Shown in pieces: positions 1 to 8,750 of a DNA stretch of 64,000 nucleotides; positions within the stretch are counted from its first letter, which is position 1; every line of letters starts with the position of its first letter. Source of the stretch: Pseudogulbenkiania subflava DSM 22618 (GTDB taxonomy: Bacteria; Pseudomonadota; Gammaproteobacteria; Burkholderiales; Chromobacteriaceae); NCBI RefSeq assembly GCF_900177275.1, contig NZ_FXAG01000006.1:62001-126000 (forward strand), written 5' to 3'. The notes beneath the pieces were generated by a model. That model was not told where the DNA came from. It did no database searches and worked only from the letters and a program-made list of their open reading frames with translations. The translations under genes were made by a program, and so were the position numbers.

Positions 1-4
1 ACAA

Positions 5-664
5 TCAGCGCAGAACTTCGATCCCGCTCTGGCGGCCGAGGATCAGCACGTCGGCACGGCGACGCGCGAACAGGCCGCAGGTAACCACGCCGGCGATCTG
101 GTTGATGGTCTCCTCGAGTTCCACCGGCTTGGAGATATGCAGGCGGTACACGTCGAGGATGATGTTGCCGTTGTCGGTGACGAAGTGCTCGCGCAGCTCC
201 GGGTGGCCGCCCAGCTTGACCAGTTCGCGCGCCACGTAGCTGCGCGCCATCGGCACCACTTCCACCGGCAGCGGGAAGCCGCCCAGCACGTCGACGTACT
301 TGGTTTCGTCGGCGATACAGATGAATTCGTTGGCCACCGCGCCGACGATCTTCTCGCGCGTCAGCGCACCGCCGCCGCCCTTGATCATGTGCAGGTAGTG
401 GTTCACTTCGTCGGCGCCGTCGATGTACACCGGCACCTCGTCCACGGTGTTGAGGTCGTATACCGGGATATGGTGGGCCTTGAGCCGCTCGGTGGAGGCC
501 TCGGAACTGGAGACGGCTCCCTTGATGCGCCCCTTGATGGTCGCCAGCTCTTCGATGAACAGGTTGACGGTGCTGCCGGTACCGACGCCGACGATGCAGT
601 TGTCGGGGACGAATTCCAGCGCCTTCTGGGCGACGGCAAGTTTGAGCTGGTTCTGGGTAAGCAT
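5..664 (-). CDS. rpiA: Ribose-5-phosphate isomerase A
   Basis: Interconverts ribose 5-phosphate and ribulose 5-phosphate in the non-oxidative pentose phosphate pathway (cytosol). The 219-residue protein has full family length. The phosphate-binding GTGST loop is at residues 28-32, DGADE at 82-86, and the catalytic [11 protein letters not shown] segment at 95-105. The ATG at 664 follows a clear GAGGAGG ribosome site. It is the leftmost gene, complete to its stop at position 5, and on the same strand as ispF and ispD but separated from ispF by about 85 bases. Nothing unusual is seen. Confidence 0.97.
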   Translation of the reverse strand: MLTQNQLKLAVAQKALEFVPDNCIVGVGTGSTVNLFIEELATIKGRIKGAVSSSEASTERLKAHHIPVYDLNTVDEVPVYIDGADEVNHYLHMIKGGGGALTREKIVGAVANEFICIADETKYVDVLGGFPLPVEVVPMARSYVARELVKLGGHPELREHFVTDNGNIILDVYRLHISKPVELEETINQIAGVVTCGLFARRRADVLILGRQSGIEVLR

Positions 665-750
665 CGTGGCCTCCTCGGTCTTCTATGTAATGGTCCTGTC
701 CTGATTATCCCATATGGGGCCGTAATTGTCGGACAAATTGCCAACGGGCT

Positions 751-1227
751 TCACGCCGGCATCAAGAGGCAAACGGCCTGCGCCTCGATGGCCTCGCCGC
801 GTCCCAGGTAGCCCAGTTTCTCGTTGGTCTTGCCCTTGACGTTGACGGCAGTGACGGCCAAGCCCAGGTCACTGGCGATGGCGGCGCACATGGCATCGAT
901 GTGCGGGGCGAGCTTGGGACGCTGGGCAATCAGAGTGGCGTCGACATTGACCACCTGCCAGCCAGCCGCGCGCACGCGCGCCATGGCCTCGCGCAACAAC
1001 ACGCGGCTGTCTGCTCCCTTGAAGCGTAGATCGGTATCGGGGAAATGGCGACCGATGTCGCCCAGCGCCGCCGCCCCCAGAATCGCGTCGGTGATGGCGT
1101 GCAGCAGGGCGTCGGCGTCGGAATGGCCGAGCAGTCCCTTGTCATGGGGAATGGTGACCCCGCCGAGAATCAGTGGGCGCCCTTCCACCAGCTGGTGAAC
1201 GTCATAACCCTGTCCAATACGGAACAT
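751..1227 (-). CDS. ispF: 2-C-methyl-D-erythritol 2,4-cyclodiphosphate synthase
   Basis: Cyclises CDP-methylerythritol 2-phosphate in the MEP isoprenoid pathway, two steps after IspD. The 158-residue protein has the metal-binding GYDVHQL near the N-terminus, [15 protein letters not shown] at about 34-48, and the C-terminal [15 protein letters not shown] signature, all intact. In many proteobacteria ispD and ispF are adjacent and often fused. Here they are separate genes with about 200 bases between them that hold a structured repeat, so they may be transcribed separately. Confidence 0.97.
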   Translation of the reverse strand: MFRIGQGYDVHQLVEGRPLILGGVTIPHDKGLLGHSDADALLHAITDAILGAAALGDIGRHFPDTDLRFKGADSRVLLREAMARVRAAGWQVVNVDATLIAQRPKLAPHIDAMCAAIASDLGLAVTAVNVKGKTNEKLGYLGRGEAIEAQAVCLLMPA

Positions 1228-1288
1228 CTCTTTTACTGTCCTTTCCTAATTTGGCCTATTTCAGCAGGCTGAGCGAGCCAAAGCAGGT

Positions 1289-1391
1289 TGAGTGCCGCCA
1301 GCGCACAGGAACCGGAATGTACACGGAGTACATGAGGATTCCTGATCGCTGAGCCAATCGAAGATTGGCACGCAGTACTGCCGGCGCTCAA
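1289..1391. repeat. Intergenic repeat-like element with nested hairpins between ispF and ispD
   Basis: Three inverted pairs nest into a cloverleaf-like fold. An outer pair joins TTGAGTGCCG (1289-1298) and CGGCGCTCAA (1382-1391) with one mismatch. An inner arm has AGGAA (1307-1311) with TTCCT (1339-1343), enclosing ATGTAC/GTACAT (1317-1322, 1328-1333). A third arm is GCCAATC-GAA-GATTGGC (1353-1369). No ORF is supported here. It resembles the dispersed intergenic palindromic repeats common in this order, but copy number cannot be judged from one window. Confidence 0.5.
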
Positions 1392-1426
1392 GATGCGAAG
1401 GCGCCGCCGCCTGATGAGATAGGTGC

Positions 1427-2113
1427 TCAGCCGCGCCGGGTGGCGAGCAGGGCCTTGGCCAACGCCAGGTCGCGCGGCCAGGTGACCTTGAAATTCTGCG
1501 CCTCGCCTTCCACCAGCCTAGGTTGCAGGCCGAGCTGCTCGATGGCCGAGGCTTCGTCGGTAATAACGTCGACCGGCCCCCTGGCGAGTGCTTCGGTCAA
1601 GCAGCCGGCGCGGAACATCTGCGGCGTCTGCGCCAGCCACAGCCGTTCGCGCGGCACCGTGGCGCTGACACGCTGCTCGGCGTTGGCGCGCTTGACGGTA
1701 TCGGCGACCGGCAGCGCCAGGAGACCGCCCACGGGATCGTCGGCCAGCGTGGCGATCAGGCGCTCTACCGCCGCCACGCTCAGGCAGCAGCGCGCCGCAT
1801 CATGCACCAGCACCCAGTCGTCGTCCGCCGCGGCCAGCGCCGCGAGCCCGTTCTGAACGCTCTCGGCGCGGCTGGCGCCGCCGACACGATGCACCTCGAG
1901 CTTGGCGATGTCGTCCCAGTGATAGCTATCAAACCACTCGTCGCCAGGAGAGATCACCAGCGCCACGCGCTCGATGGCCGGCACCGCGGCCAGTGTCGCC
2001 AGGGTGTGCCACATCAGCGGCTTGCCGTCGAGTTGCAGGTATTGCTTGGGGCTGGGCGCGCCGAAGCGCGAGCCGGAGCCGGCGGCCGGCACCAGCGCGT
2101 GATAGCGGCTCAT
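1427..2113 (-). CDS. ispD: 2-C-methyl-D-erythritol 4-phosphate cytidylyltransferase
   Basis: Transfers CMP to methylerythritol 4-phosphate in the MEP pathway. The nucleotide-binding PAAGSGSRFG with the downstream PKQYL lysine lies near residues 8-25, and VHDAARC is in the middle; these are the family signatures. The reading frame is open further upstream, but the ATG at 2113 gives MSRYHALVPAAG, the expected N-terminus (228 aa), and overlaps the dnaQ stop by ATGA. That indicates translational coupling with dnaQ, so I chose this start. IspF is the next gene downstream. Confidence 0.95.
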   Translation of the reverse strand: MSRYHALVPAAGSGSRFGAPSPKQYLQLDGKPLMWHTLATLAAVPAIERVALVISPGDEWFDSYHWDDIAKLEVHRVGGASRAESVQNGLAALAAADDDWVLVHDAARCCLSVAAVERLIATLADDPVGGLLALPVADTVKRANAEQRVSATVPRERLWLAQTPQMFRAGCLTEALARGPVDVITDEASAIEQLGLQPRLVEGEAQNFKVTWPRDLALAKALLATRRG

Positions 2114-2838
2114 GCCTGCGGCTCCGCGGGAGGCGGGGTTTCCAGGCTGCGCCACAGGCAGGTGCCCTTGACCGCCTTGTCGAGCTCATCGAGATAGGCC
2201 GCGTGCGCTGTCAGCTCTTCGGCGTTGGGGCGAAGAATCGTGATCGGCTTGCGCTCGAACTCGAGCGCCCCCAGATCGGCACCGCCACCAACATCGAGAT
2301 CGATGTCCATCACCAGGCTGTTCTGGCCGCGCGTCATCCACAGGTAGACTTCGCCGAGGAGTTCGCAGTCGATCAGAGCGCCGTGCAGGGTACGGTTGGA
2401 GCGGTCGATCTCGAAGCGGTCGCACAGCGCATCGAGGCTGTTGCGCTTGCCGGGGAACTGGTCGCGCGCCATCACCAGCGTGTCGATCACGTTGGCGCAC
2501 AAGGTGTCGATGCGTTCGATGCCAAGGCGTTCGAACTCGGCGTTGAGGAAGCCGACGTCGAACGGCGCATTGTGGATGATCAGCTCGGTATCGCGCAGGA
2601 AGTCGGCGATCTCGGGGCCGACCGCGGCAAAGCGCGGCTTGTCGGCCAGGAAGTCGAGCGAGATGCCGTGCACGCGTTCGGCATCGGGGTCGATATCGCG
2701 CTCGGGATGAATATAAAGATGCAGGGAACGGCCGGTCAGCTTGCGGTTCACCATCTCCAACCCGGCGAACTCGATGATGCGGTGGCCCTGCGACGGCTCG
2801 AGGCCGGTGGTTTCGGTATCGAGAATGATCTGTCTCAT
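2110..2838 (-). CDS. dnaQ: DNA polymerase III epsilon subunit (3'-5' proofreading exonuclease)
   Basis: DEDDh exonuclease that proofreads for the replicative polymerase. The protein (242 aa) opens with MRQIILDTETTG (Exo I Asp/Glu pair), has IIHNAPFDVGFLN (Exo II), and HGALIDCELL (Exo III His/Asp) at about 154-163. The C-terminal part after about 185 is the usual linker and alpha-subunit-binding tail. It ends in a 4-base ATGA overlap with ispD. It is 49 bases downstream of rnhA on the same strand; a dnaQ-rnhA association is common in proteobacteria, though usually divergent. Confidence 0.95.
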   Translation of the reverse strand: MRQIILDTETTGLEPSQGHRIIEFAGLEMVNRKLTGRSLHLYIHPERDIDPDAERVHGISLDFLADKPRFAAVGPEIADFLRDTELIIHNAPFDVGFLNAEFERLGIERIDTLCANVIDTLVMARDQFPGKRNSLDALCDRFEIDRSNRTLHGALIDCELLGEVYLWMTRGQNSLVMDIDLDVGGGADLGALEFERKPITILRPNAEELTAHAAYLDELDKAVKGTCLWRSLETPPPAEPQA

Positions 2839-2887
2839 AGTGCTCTGTGCTGCGTGGCCACTCGTCAGGCTGGCCGAAAGTGATGGT

Positions 2888-3331
2888 TCAGGCGTTCAAG
2901 GCCTCGACGCCACGGTTGGCGAGCTGGTCGGCGCGTTCGTTGAACTCGTGGCCGGCATGGCCCTTGACCCAATGCCAGCTGATCTGGTGTCCGACCTGCA
3001 GCGCGTCAAGCTTCTGCCACAGGTCGGCGTTCTTGACCGGCTCCTTGGCCGCGGTTTTCCAGCCGCGCTTCTTCCAGCCGTGAATCCACTCGGAAATGCC
3101 CTTCTGCACGTACTGCGAGTCGGTGTACACCGCCACCTTGCAGGGACGCTTGAGCTGCGCTAGGCCTTCGATCACGGCGGTCAGCTCCATGCGGTTGTTG
3201 GTGGTGCCTTGCTCGCCGCCGAACAGTTCCTTCTCGCGCCCCTTGAAGCGCAGCAGCACGCCCCATCCGCCCGGCCCGGGATTGCCCTTGCAGGCGCCAT
3301 CGGGGTAAATCTCGACTATGTCTTGAGTCAT
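2888..3331 (-). CDS. rnhA: Ribonuclease HI
   Basis: Cleaves the RNA strand of RNA/DNA hybrids in the cytosol. From the ATG at 3331 the product is 147 aa, typical for RNase HI. It starts [24 protein letters not shown], with the first catalytic Asp in YPDG, then the [13 protein letters not shown] Glu, YTDSQYV Asp and [17 protein letters not shown] much longer frame exists upstream but is GC shadow. The start codon overlaps the stop of the methyltransferase gene (ATGA), so the two are probably co-translated. Confidence 0.96.
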   Translation of the reverse strand: MTQDIVEIYPDGACKGNPGPGGWGVLLRFKGREKELFGGEQGTTNNRMELTAVIEGLAQLKRPCKVAVYTDSQYVQKGISEWIHGWKKRGWKTAAKEPVKNADLWQKLDALQVGHQISWHWVKGHAGHEFNERADQLANRGVEALNA

Positions 3332-4068
3332 ACGCTTTCTTTTGTTTGATGGCCGGCGGTGTGGCGGTGGTCGTTGCCACCGGCCACTGCCAGACCTTTC
3401 GCGGCCTTGGCCGGTTTCCATTGCGGCATGATGAGCCGCATGCCGCGCTGCCGCTTGATCGCCTGGATGCCGTACACGCCGGCCGCCAAGGGCCACCAGC
3501 GGTCGCCGGCCGTCTCCATGAAGCGGAAGCGCTCGATCCAATCGGTTCGCGAGAAAGGCGGACAGTAGCCCATGAAGCCGCCGCCCTCCGGTTCCAGCTC
3601 CAGCAAGGTCAGCCAGTCCTTGATGCGCACCAGCGACAGGAACTGGGCGTTCCACGGCACAGACTGCCGTCCCTGGATCAGGCGGCGCACGCCCCACAGC
3701 GACACCGGGTTGAAGCCGGTCAGCACCACTCGCCCCTCCGGCACCAGCACGCGCTCGGCCTCGCGCAATACCTGATGGGGATGGATGCTAAAATCGAGGA
3801 TGTGGGGCAACACCACGAGATCCAGGCTGCGGCTCTCGAACGGCAACTGCTCGGGCAGACAACGCACGTCGGCGCCAGGTTCCTGGCCGGCACGACACTT
3901 CCAGGGAATACGGTTGGCGGCGAGGAAGTCCAGCTGCGGCAGCCCCACCTGCACCACGCGAAAACCGAAGGCATCGGCCACGGTGCGGTCGTAGAACGCC
4001 TGCTCCCTGGCGAGCAGATACTGCCCCAGCTCGCTAGAGGTGAGCCAGTGGCCAAATGATTCCATCAT
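3328..4068 (-). CDS. Class I SAM-dependent methyltransferase
   Basis: A 246-residue protein starting [15 protein letters not shown] ribosome site lies about 10 bases before the ATG at 4068; the frame is open further up, but those starts overlap gloB. Features of a methyltransferase domain of the BioC/UbiE type are the acidic strand near [51 protein letters not shown], and a C-terminal basic tail. The glycine-rich SAM loop is degenerate. The neighbour rnhA overlaps it, and gloB diverges from it only about 20 bases away; a methyltransferase-rnhA-dnaQ group beside gloB is recurrent in proteobacteria. The substrate is unknown. Confidence 0.85.
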   Translation of the reverse strand: MMESFGHWLTSSELGQYLLAREQAFYDRTVADAFGFRVVQVGLPQLDFLAANRIPWKCRAGQEPGADVRCLPEQLPFESRSLDLVVLPHILDFSIHPHQVLREAERVLVPEGRVVLTGFNPVSLWGVRRLIQGRQSVPWNAQFLSLVRIKDWLTLLELEPEGGGFMGYCPPFSRTDWIERFRFMETAGDRWWPLAAGVYGIQAIKRQRGMRLIMPQWKPAKAAKGLAVAGGNDHRHTAGHQTKESV

Positions 4069-4087
4069 CGAAGGACGACCTCTACTC

Positions 4088-4846
4088 ATGTTCACCGTCA
4101 CGCCCGTGCCCGCCTTTTCCGACAATTATATCTGGCTTTTGCAGCAAGCCGGCCGCGCCGTTGCAGTCGACCCGGGCGACGCCGCACCGGTGCTGGCCCA
4201 TCTCGCGGCGCACGGCCTGACGCTGGAGGCGGTGCTGGTGACCCATCACCACGCCGATCACGTCGGCGGCCTGGCTGAACTGGCGCGGCACACCCCGCGC
4301 CTGCGCATCATCGGCCCGGCGTCGATCGCCCAGGTCAACGAAGCCGTGATGGACGGCTCGCGGTTCGAACTGCTGGGCGCCCAGTTCGACGTGCTGGAAG
4401 TACCCGGCCATACCCTCGACCACCTGGCCTACCTGACCGATGACCGGCTGTTCTGCGGCGACACCCTGTTCGGTGCCGGCTGCGGCCGGCTGTTCGAGGG
4501 CTCGCCCGAGCAGATGCACGCCTCGCTCGGCCGCATCGCGGCGCTGCCCGACAACACCCGGCTCTACCCGGCGCACGAGTACACCCTGTCCAACCTGCGC
4601 TTTGCCGCCGCGGTGGAGCCCGATAATGACGCCATCCGGCAAAGGTTGGCCGAAGACCAGGCCACGCTCGCGGCAGGCGAGCCGACGCTGCCGTCGACAC
4701 TGGGCAAGGAGCGCGCCACCAACCCTTTTCTGCGCACCGAGGTCGACACCGTGACGCTCCGCGCCGCCCAGCAAGCCGGCACTCCCCTGACGACGCCGGT
4801 GGCGGTATTCGCCGTGCTGCGCGAGTGGAAAAACAGCTTTCGTTAA
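4088..4846 (+). CDS. gloB: Hydroxyacylglutathione hydrolase (glyoxalase II)
   Basis: Hydrolyses S-lactoylglutathione to lactate and glutathione, the second step of methylglyoxal detoxification. It is a metallo-beta-lactamase fold protein with the THHHADHVGG dinuclear-metal motif at about 53-62, a CGDTLFGAGCGR loop, and a C-terminal AHEYTLSNLRFA glutathione-binding segment. The ATG at 4088 gives MFTVTPVPAFSDNYIW, the conserved GloB N-terminus, and 252 aa. Divergent from the methyltransferase gene. Confidence 0.95.
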   Translation: MFTVTPVPAFSDNYIWLLQQAGRAVAVDPGDAAPVLAHLAAHGLTLEAVLVTHHHADHVGGLAELARHTPRLRIIGPASIAQVNEAVMDGSRFELLGAQFDVLEVPGHTLDHLAYLTDDRLFCGDTLFGAGCGRLFEGSPEQMHASLGRIAALPDNTRLYPAHEYTLSNLRFAAAVEPDNDAIRQRLAEDQATLAAGEPTLPSTLGKERATNPFLRTEVDTVTLRAAQQAGTPLTTPVAVFAVLREWKNSFR

Positions 4847-4894
4847 AACAGAAAAAAGCTATATTCCCCATATGGAAAGAGGGAAATGGCACGC

Positions 4895-4931
4895 TTCATG
4901 AGCTTGGTCAAATATGACGAAAGCTCATGAA
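4895..4931 (+). terminator. Probable gloB transcription terminator
   Basis: A perfect 11-bp inverted repeat, TTCATGAGCTT (4895-4905) and AAGCTCATGAA (4921-4931), with a 15-base loop, followed by an AT-rich run with five T's at about 4941-4945. It lies about 50 bases after the gloB stop and before a promoter-like sequence. The long loop makes terminator function probable rather than certain; an operator for mltD is the alternative. Confidence 0.45.
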
Positions 4932-4949
4932 ATTATTTGCTTTTTCGTG

Positions 4950-4978
4950 TTGACACCCCGTTTTCTGGCCGATAGCAT
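4950..4978 (+). promoter_or_regulatory. Sigma70-like promoter of mltD
   Basis: TTGACA (4950-4955) and TAGCAT (4973-4978) are separated by exactly 17 bases, ending about 31 bases before the mltD start codon. The -35 matches consensus fully and the -10 at four of six bases. Confidence 0.6.
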
Positions 4979-5009
4979 CGGCCAGAATTTCTGATTTCAG
5001 GCCCGCCAA

Positions 5010-6989
5010 ATGAAAAGAATCACACCATTGGCACTTTCGTTGTCATTTGTATTTTCCGCCGCCCCACTGGTCCACGCGGAAGATTCGGGCGCCTTCCGCC
5101 AGTCAATCGGGGTGGACGAAGGTCTGGCCACCGGCCTCGACATGATGCTGCTCAACTCCAGCCTGCTGCGTAACGGCGACAACGTCTGGCAGCGCGTGCG
5201 CGAGGGCTTCCAGCTCGACGAGGTCAACGCCGAACTGGTGCGCCGCCACGAACGCAGCCTGGCCGCCCGTCCCGAATACTTCAGCCGCATCCTCGAACGT
5301 AGCCACAAATACCTGTTCCACATCATGAACGAAGTGGAACGGCGCGGCATGCCGACCGAAATCGCCCTGCTGCCGGCGGTCGAGAGCGCCTTCGTCGCCA
5401 CCGCCCAGTCGTCGGTCGGCGCCTCCGGGCTGTGGCAGTTCATGCCCTCCACCGGGCGCCACTACGGACTGGAACAGACCTGGTGGTACGATGGCCGCCG
5501 CGACGTCACCGCCTCCACCTCCGCCGCGCTGGACTACCTCGATTACCTGCACGGCCTGTTCGGTGACTGGAACCTGGCGCTCGCCGCCTACAACTGGGGA
5601 GAAGGCAACCTGACACGCGCCATCGCCCGTGCCCAGGCCGCCGGCCTCGAGCCTACCTATGAAAACCTCAAGCTGCCGAACGAGACACGCAACTACGTGC
5701 CCAAGCTGCTGGCGGTGCGCAACCTGCTCGCCAGCCCAGACAAGTTCGGTCTGAAGCTCGACAAATTCCCCAACAAACCCTATTTCGTCGCGGTTTCCAC
5801 CGGTCGTCATATGGACCTGGACGTCGCCGCCAAAATGGCCGGCATGTCGGTGAGCGAGTTCAAGGAACTCAATCCTGCCTTCAACCTGCCGGTCTACGCC
5901 CACAAGGCCGGGCGCCAGATGCTGATCCCGGCCAACCGCGTCGACAAGTTCGAAGCCAACCTCAACAAGTGGGACAAGCCGCTGCTGAGCTGGCAGGTTT
6001 ACACTCCGGCCACCGATGAAGACGTGGCCGCCGTAGCCGACCGCTACGGCATGAGCCCGGCCCAGCTGCAGGCCGTAAACCGCGTCAAGGGGTCCACCAT
6101 CAGCGCCGGCAAGCCGTTGCTGGTAGCACTCAAAGGTAACGCCGACCTCAACAGCACCACCACCGATACCGATAGCGGCAGCGACACCACCCTGGCCGGC
6201 ACGCTTCCGGCCGCCACGCTGGTCGCCAGCGCCAGCCCGGCCGTCATGGTGAGCAATACCCCGAGTGGCATCGTCCAGCCCGTGGCCCTTACCGTGCGCA
6301 CCACGACCACCGCTACCCCCGTGGCTCCGCCGCCGGCCGCCGCCATGCCGGAAAATACCGGCGCAGCGCGTAGCGCCGGCCCGGCCCCTCAGAGCAGCAA
6401 CCCGGCGAGCAAGCCGAGCGAGAGCGGCGTCGCCGCCAACGTCGCGACGCCGAACAGCCCCCCGCCCGTCAAAGCCGGCGAAGTTAGCGTCGCCGGCAGC
6501 GCCGCCGCTCCGAGCAGCACAGCGGTGGTCAAGGTCAACGAGGTCAGTGTCGCCAGCAACAAGGCCAACGAAACCAGCGCCGTGGTGGCAAGCAGCGCTG
6601 CCCCGGTGGTTACCTCCACCCACATCGTGGCGTCGGGTGACACCCTCTTCAACATCGCACGTCGTTACAATCTGACGGTCAGCGATCTGAAAGCCTTCAA
6701 CGGACTGGCCGACAACGGCATCCGTCTGGGTCAGACCCTGCAACTGAAAGCCCCGGCCGGCAGCGGCTACCTGGCTTCGGCATCGCGCGACAGCCTGATG
6801 CGGGTCGCAGCCACCACCACCGCGGCGACCGGCGCGGTACCCGCCGAATACGTGGTGCAGCGTGGCGATACCATGTTCAGCATCGCCCGTAAGTTCGGCG
6901 TGCGTCACAGCGACCTGCAACGCTGGAATGGCTCGGACGAAGTGGTCTCGCTGCAGCCGGGCCAGCGCGTCCGCCTGCAGGGCCTGTAA
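5010..6989 (+). CDS. mltD: MltD-type membrane-bound lytic murein transglycosylase with LysM repeats
   Basis: Cleaves the glycan strand of peptidoglycan in the periplasm. The 659-residue protein has a Sec signal peptide (about 1-23, ending VHA). An SLT catalytic domain lies at about 105-215, with Glu125 in [23 protein letters not shown] and [10 protein letters not shown]. Two degenerate LysM-like repeats lie near 265-360, and two clear C-terminal LysM repeats begin [13 protein letters not shown] (about 538) and [13 protein letters not shown] (about 613). A long Ala/Ser/Thr/Pro-rich linker (about 380-535) separates them. No lipobox Cys is seen. A bidirectional terminator follows. Confidence 0.95.
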   Translation: MKRITPLALSLSFVFSAAPLVHAEDSGAFRQSIGVDEGLATGLDMMLLNSSLLRNGDNVWQRVREGFQLDEVNAELVRRHERSLAARPEYFSRILERSHKYLFHIMNEVERRGMPTEIALLPAVESAFVATAQSSVGASGLWQFMPSTGRHYGLEQTWWYDGRRDVTASTSAALDYLDYLHGLFGDWNLALAAYNWGEGNLTRAIARAQAAGLEPTYENLKLPNETRNYVPKLLAVRNLLASPDKFGLKLDKFPNKPYFVAVSTGRHMDLDVAAKMAGMSVSEFKELNPAFNLPVYAHKAGRQMLIPANRVDKFEANLNKWDKPLLSWQVYTPATDEDVAAVADRYGMSPAQLQAVNRVKGSTISAGKPLLVALKGNADLNSTTTDTDSGSDTTLAGTLPAATLVASASPAVMVSNTPSGIVQPVALTVRTTTTATPVAPPPAAAMPENTGAARSAGPAPQSSNPASKPSESGVAANVATPNSPPPVKAGEVSVAGSAAAPSSTAVVKVNEVSVASNKANETSAVVASSAAPVVTSTHIVASGDTLFNIARRYNLTVSDLKAFNGLADNGIRLGQTLQLKAPAGSGYLASASRDSLMRVAATTTAATGAVPAEYVVQRGDTMFSIARKFGVRHSDLQRWNGSDEVVSLQPGQRVRLQGL

Positions 6990-7103
6990 CGCCCATACGC
7001 CTGCGCCCCGGGCACCTGGTCGGCGACACGGGCGATTCCTTGCCGCAGCCTCCAGCGCCAGGCTCGGTGGCCACCGCGTTACCGTACACGTTCTGGAATC
7101 AAT

Positions 7104-7153
7104 GCCCCACAAAAAAACAGCCCTGCTTCACGGGGCTGTTTTTTTTGTGGGGC
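7104..7153. terminator. Bidirectional rho-independent terminator between mltD and dtd
   Basis: The hairpin core CAGCCC/GGGCTG (7118-7123, 7133-7138) is flanked by an A-run on the left and a T-run on the right. The stem extends outward through the A/T pairs to GCCCCAC/GTGGGGC. The symmetry lets it stop transcription from mltD (plus) and from dtd (minus), which converge here. Confidence 0.9.
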
Positions 7154-7171
7154 GAGCAGGTCGGCACGGCC

Positions 7172-7624
7172 TCACTCCTGTTGCCGGCTGTCCAGCCAGA
7201 TCGTCACCGGGCCGTCGTTCACCAACCCCACTTTCATGTCCGCTCCGAACACCCCGGTCGCCACCGGCCGGTCCAAGGTTTCGGCCAACGCCGTCACGAA
7301 GCGCTCGAACATCGGCGCCGAGATGTCGCCACGCGCAGCCCGGCTGTACGACGGCCGGTTGCCTTTCCTGGTGCTGGCGAACAACGTGAACTGGCTCACG
7401 GCCAGCACCTCGCCCCGCACGTCGAGTACGGAGCGGTTCATCACCCCGGCCTCGTCATTGAAAATGCGCAACTGGGCGACCTTGCGTACCAGCCAATCGA
7501 TGTCGCTCTGCTCATCCACCTCCTCCACCCCCACCAGCAGCAGCAAGCCAGGCCCGATCGCCCCGCTCACCGCGCCATCCACCCTGACCTTCGCTTCACT
7601 CACCCGCTGCACCAGCACCCGCAT
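7172..7624 (-). CDS. dtd: D-aminoacyl-tRNA deacylase
   Basis: Hydrolyses D-amino acids mischarged on tRNA. The 150-residue length is typical. The signature SQFTLFAST (about 77-85) and the [12 protein letters not shown]-terminal segment, which supplies the NxGPxT cross-subunit loop, are present. It starts [17 protein letters not shown], the conserved family N-terminus. It converges on mltD across a shared terminator and diverges from yaaA. Confidence 0.95.
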   Translation of the reverse strand: MRVLVQRVSEAKVRVDGAVSGAIGPGLLLLVGVEEVDEQSDIDWLVRKVAQLRIFNDEAGVMNRSVLDVRGEVLAVSQFTLFASTRKGNRPSYSRAARGDISAPMFERFVTALAETLDRPVATGVFGADMKVGLVNDGPVTIWLDSRQQE

Positions 7625-7753
7625 TGCCCGATCTCCTGTATCTCGACTGCCGGCATTCTAGCGTCTCTCCGGCATCGGATCACGGCTGTCGCGCCGTACG
7701 GGCGGCGCACATCCGGTACAATCGCCTCATCGGAACCACGAGGACTCCCGCCC

Positions 7754-8533
7754 ATGCTGATGGTGATCTCCCCGGCCAAGACGCTGGACTACGCCACCCC
7801 GCCCCGCACCGAGCGCTATACCCAACCGGATTTTCTCGAGCACAGCGCCGAACTGATCGAGGTGCTGCGTGAACACAGCCCGGCCGAAATCGGCCAGCTG
7901 ATGGGCATCAGCGATCCGCTGGCCGTGCTCAACGCCGGCCGCTACGCCGAGTGGGCGCGCCCTTTCACGCCCGGCCAGGCCAAGCAGGCCGTGCTCGCCT
8001 TCATGGGCGACGTCTATGAAGGGCTCAATGCCAACGAGTTGGACGAGGACGAACTGGACTATCTGCAGCAACATCTGCGCGTGCTGTCCGGGCTTTACGG
8101 CGTGCTCAAGCCGCTCGACCTGATGCAGCCTTATCGCCTGGAAATGGGCACCCGTCTCGCCAACCCGCGCGGCAAGAACCTGTACGAATTCTGGGGCGAC
8201 ATCGTGACCGACGCCCTGCGCCACCGCCTGGCCCAAGCCCCTGCCCCGGTCTTGGTCAACCTCGCTTCTGAAGAATACTTCAAGGCGGTCAAGCCGAAGA
8301 AACTCGAGGCCACCGTGATCACCCCGGTGTTCCAGGACTGGAAGAATGGCCAATACAAGATCATCAGCTTTTACGCCAAGCGCGCGCGCGGGCTGATGGC
8401 ACGCTGGGCCGCCAAACATCGCGTCACCGATCCCGAGCGGCTGAAAGCATTCGATTACGAGGGCTACACCTTCGATGACCAAGCCTCCGATGCGCGGCAT
8501 TGGGTGTTCCGCCGCGATCCGGCACTCTGCTGA
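7754..8533 (+). CDS. yaaA: Peroxide stress protein YaaA family
   Basis: YaaA (DUF328) limits intracellular iron and DNA damage under peroxide stress in E. coli and binds DNA. The ATG at 7754 gives [13 protein letters not shown], the conserved start, and 259 aa, the usual family length. Other signatures are [34 protein letters not shown] and [11 protein letters not shown], and the C-terminal [10 protein letters not shown]. It is monocistronic, ended by a strong terminator. A longer upstream frame is spurious. Confidence 0.94.
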   Translation: MLMVISPAKTLDYATPPRTERYTQPDFLEHSAELIEVLREHSPAEIGQLMGISDPLAVLNAGRYAEWARPFTPGQAKQAVLAFMGDVYEGLNANELDEDELDYLQQHLRVLSGLYGVLKPLDLMQPYRLEMGTRLANPRGKNLYEFWGDIVTDALRHRLAQAPAPVLVNLASEEYFKAVKPKKLEATVITPVFQDWKNGQYKIISFYAKRARGLMARWAAKHRVTDPERLKAFDYEGYTFDDQASDARHWVFRRDPALC

Positions 8534-8536
8534 ACG

Positions 8537-8561
8537 ACCGGGCATCCTGCCCGGTTTTTTC
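8537..8561 (+). terminator. Rho-independent terminator of yaaA
   Basis: Stem ACCGGGCA (8537-8544) and TGCCCGGT (8548-8555) with a 3-base loop, followed by a run of six T's. It begins four bases after the yaaA stop codon. Confidence 0.93.
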
Positions 8562-8581
8562 TCGCCCCCCGCCCCCCCTTA

Positions 8582-8629
8582 AATTACGCCTGTTGTTAAT
8601 AATAAAAACTCCATTGACAACAGGTAATT
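8582..8629. promoter_or_regulatory. Inverted repeat upstream of the Aer-like receptor gene
   Basis: CCTGTTGT (8589-8596) pairs with ACAACAGG (8617-8624) across 20 AT-rich bases. AATTA/TAATT continue the symmetry outside with a 2-base bulge. It lies about 120 bases before the receptor start and could be an operator for the monocistronic receptor gene or an imperfect hairpin. No regulator can be named. Confidence 0.35.
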
Positions 8630-8750
8630 ACATGAAAAACGAAAGCGCGTCTGAGTTGATCTAGGTCATACCATGACGATGTCACCACCCCTATCGTTCG
8701 GCCAACCAAAATGGAACAGCCAGAACGATGAATCAAAAAAAGGGGCGGGA

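Noticed and set aside
5103-7112. Long open frame of 669 codons opposite mltD
   Set aside because: Antisense shadow of a high-GC gene. The mltD frame has clear SLT and LysM motifs and a signal peptide, while this one is low-complexity.
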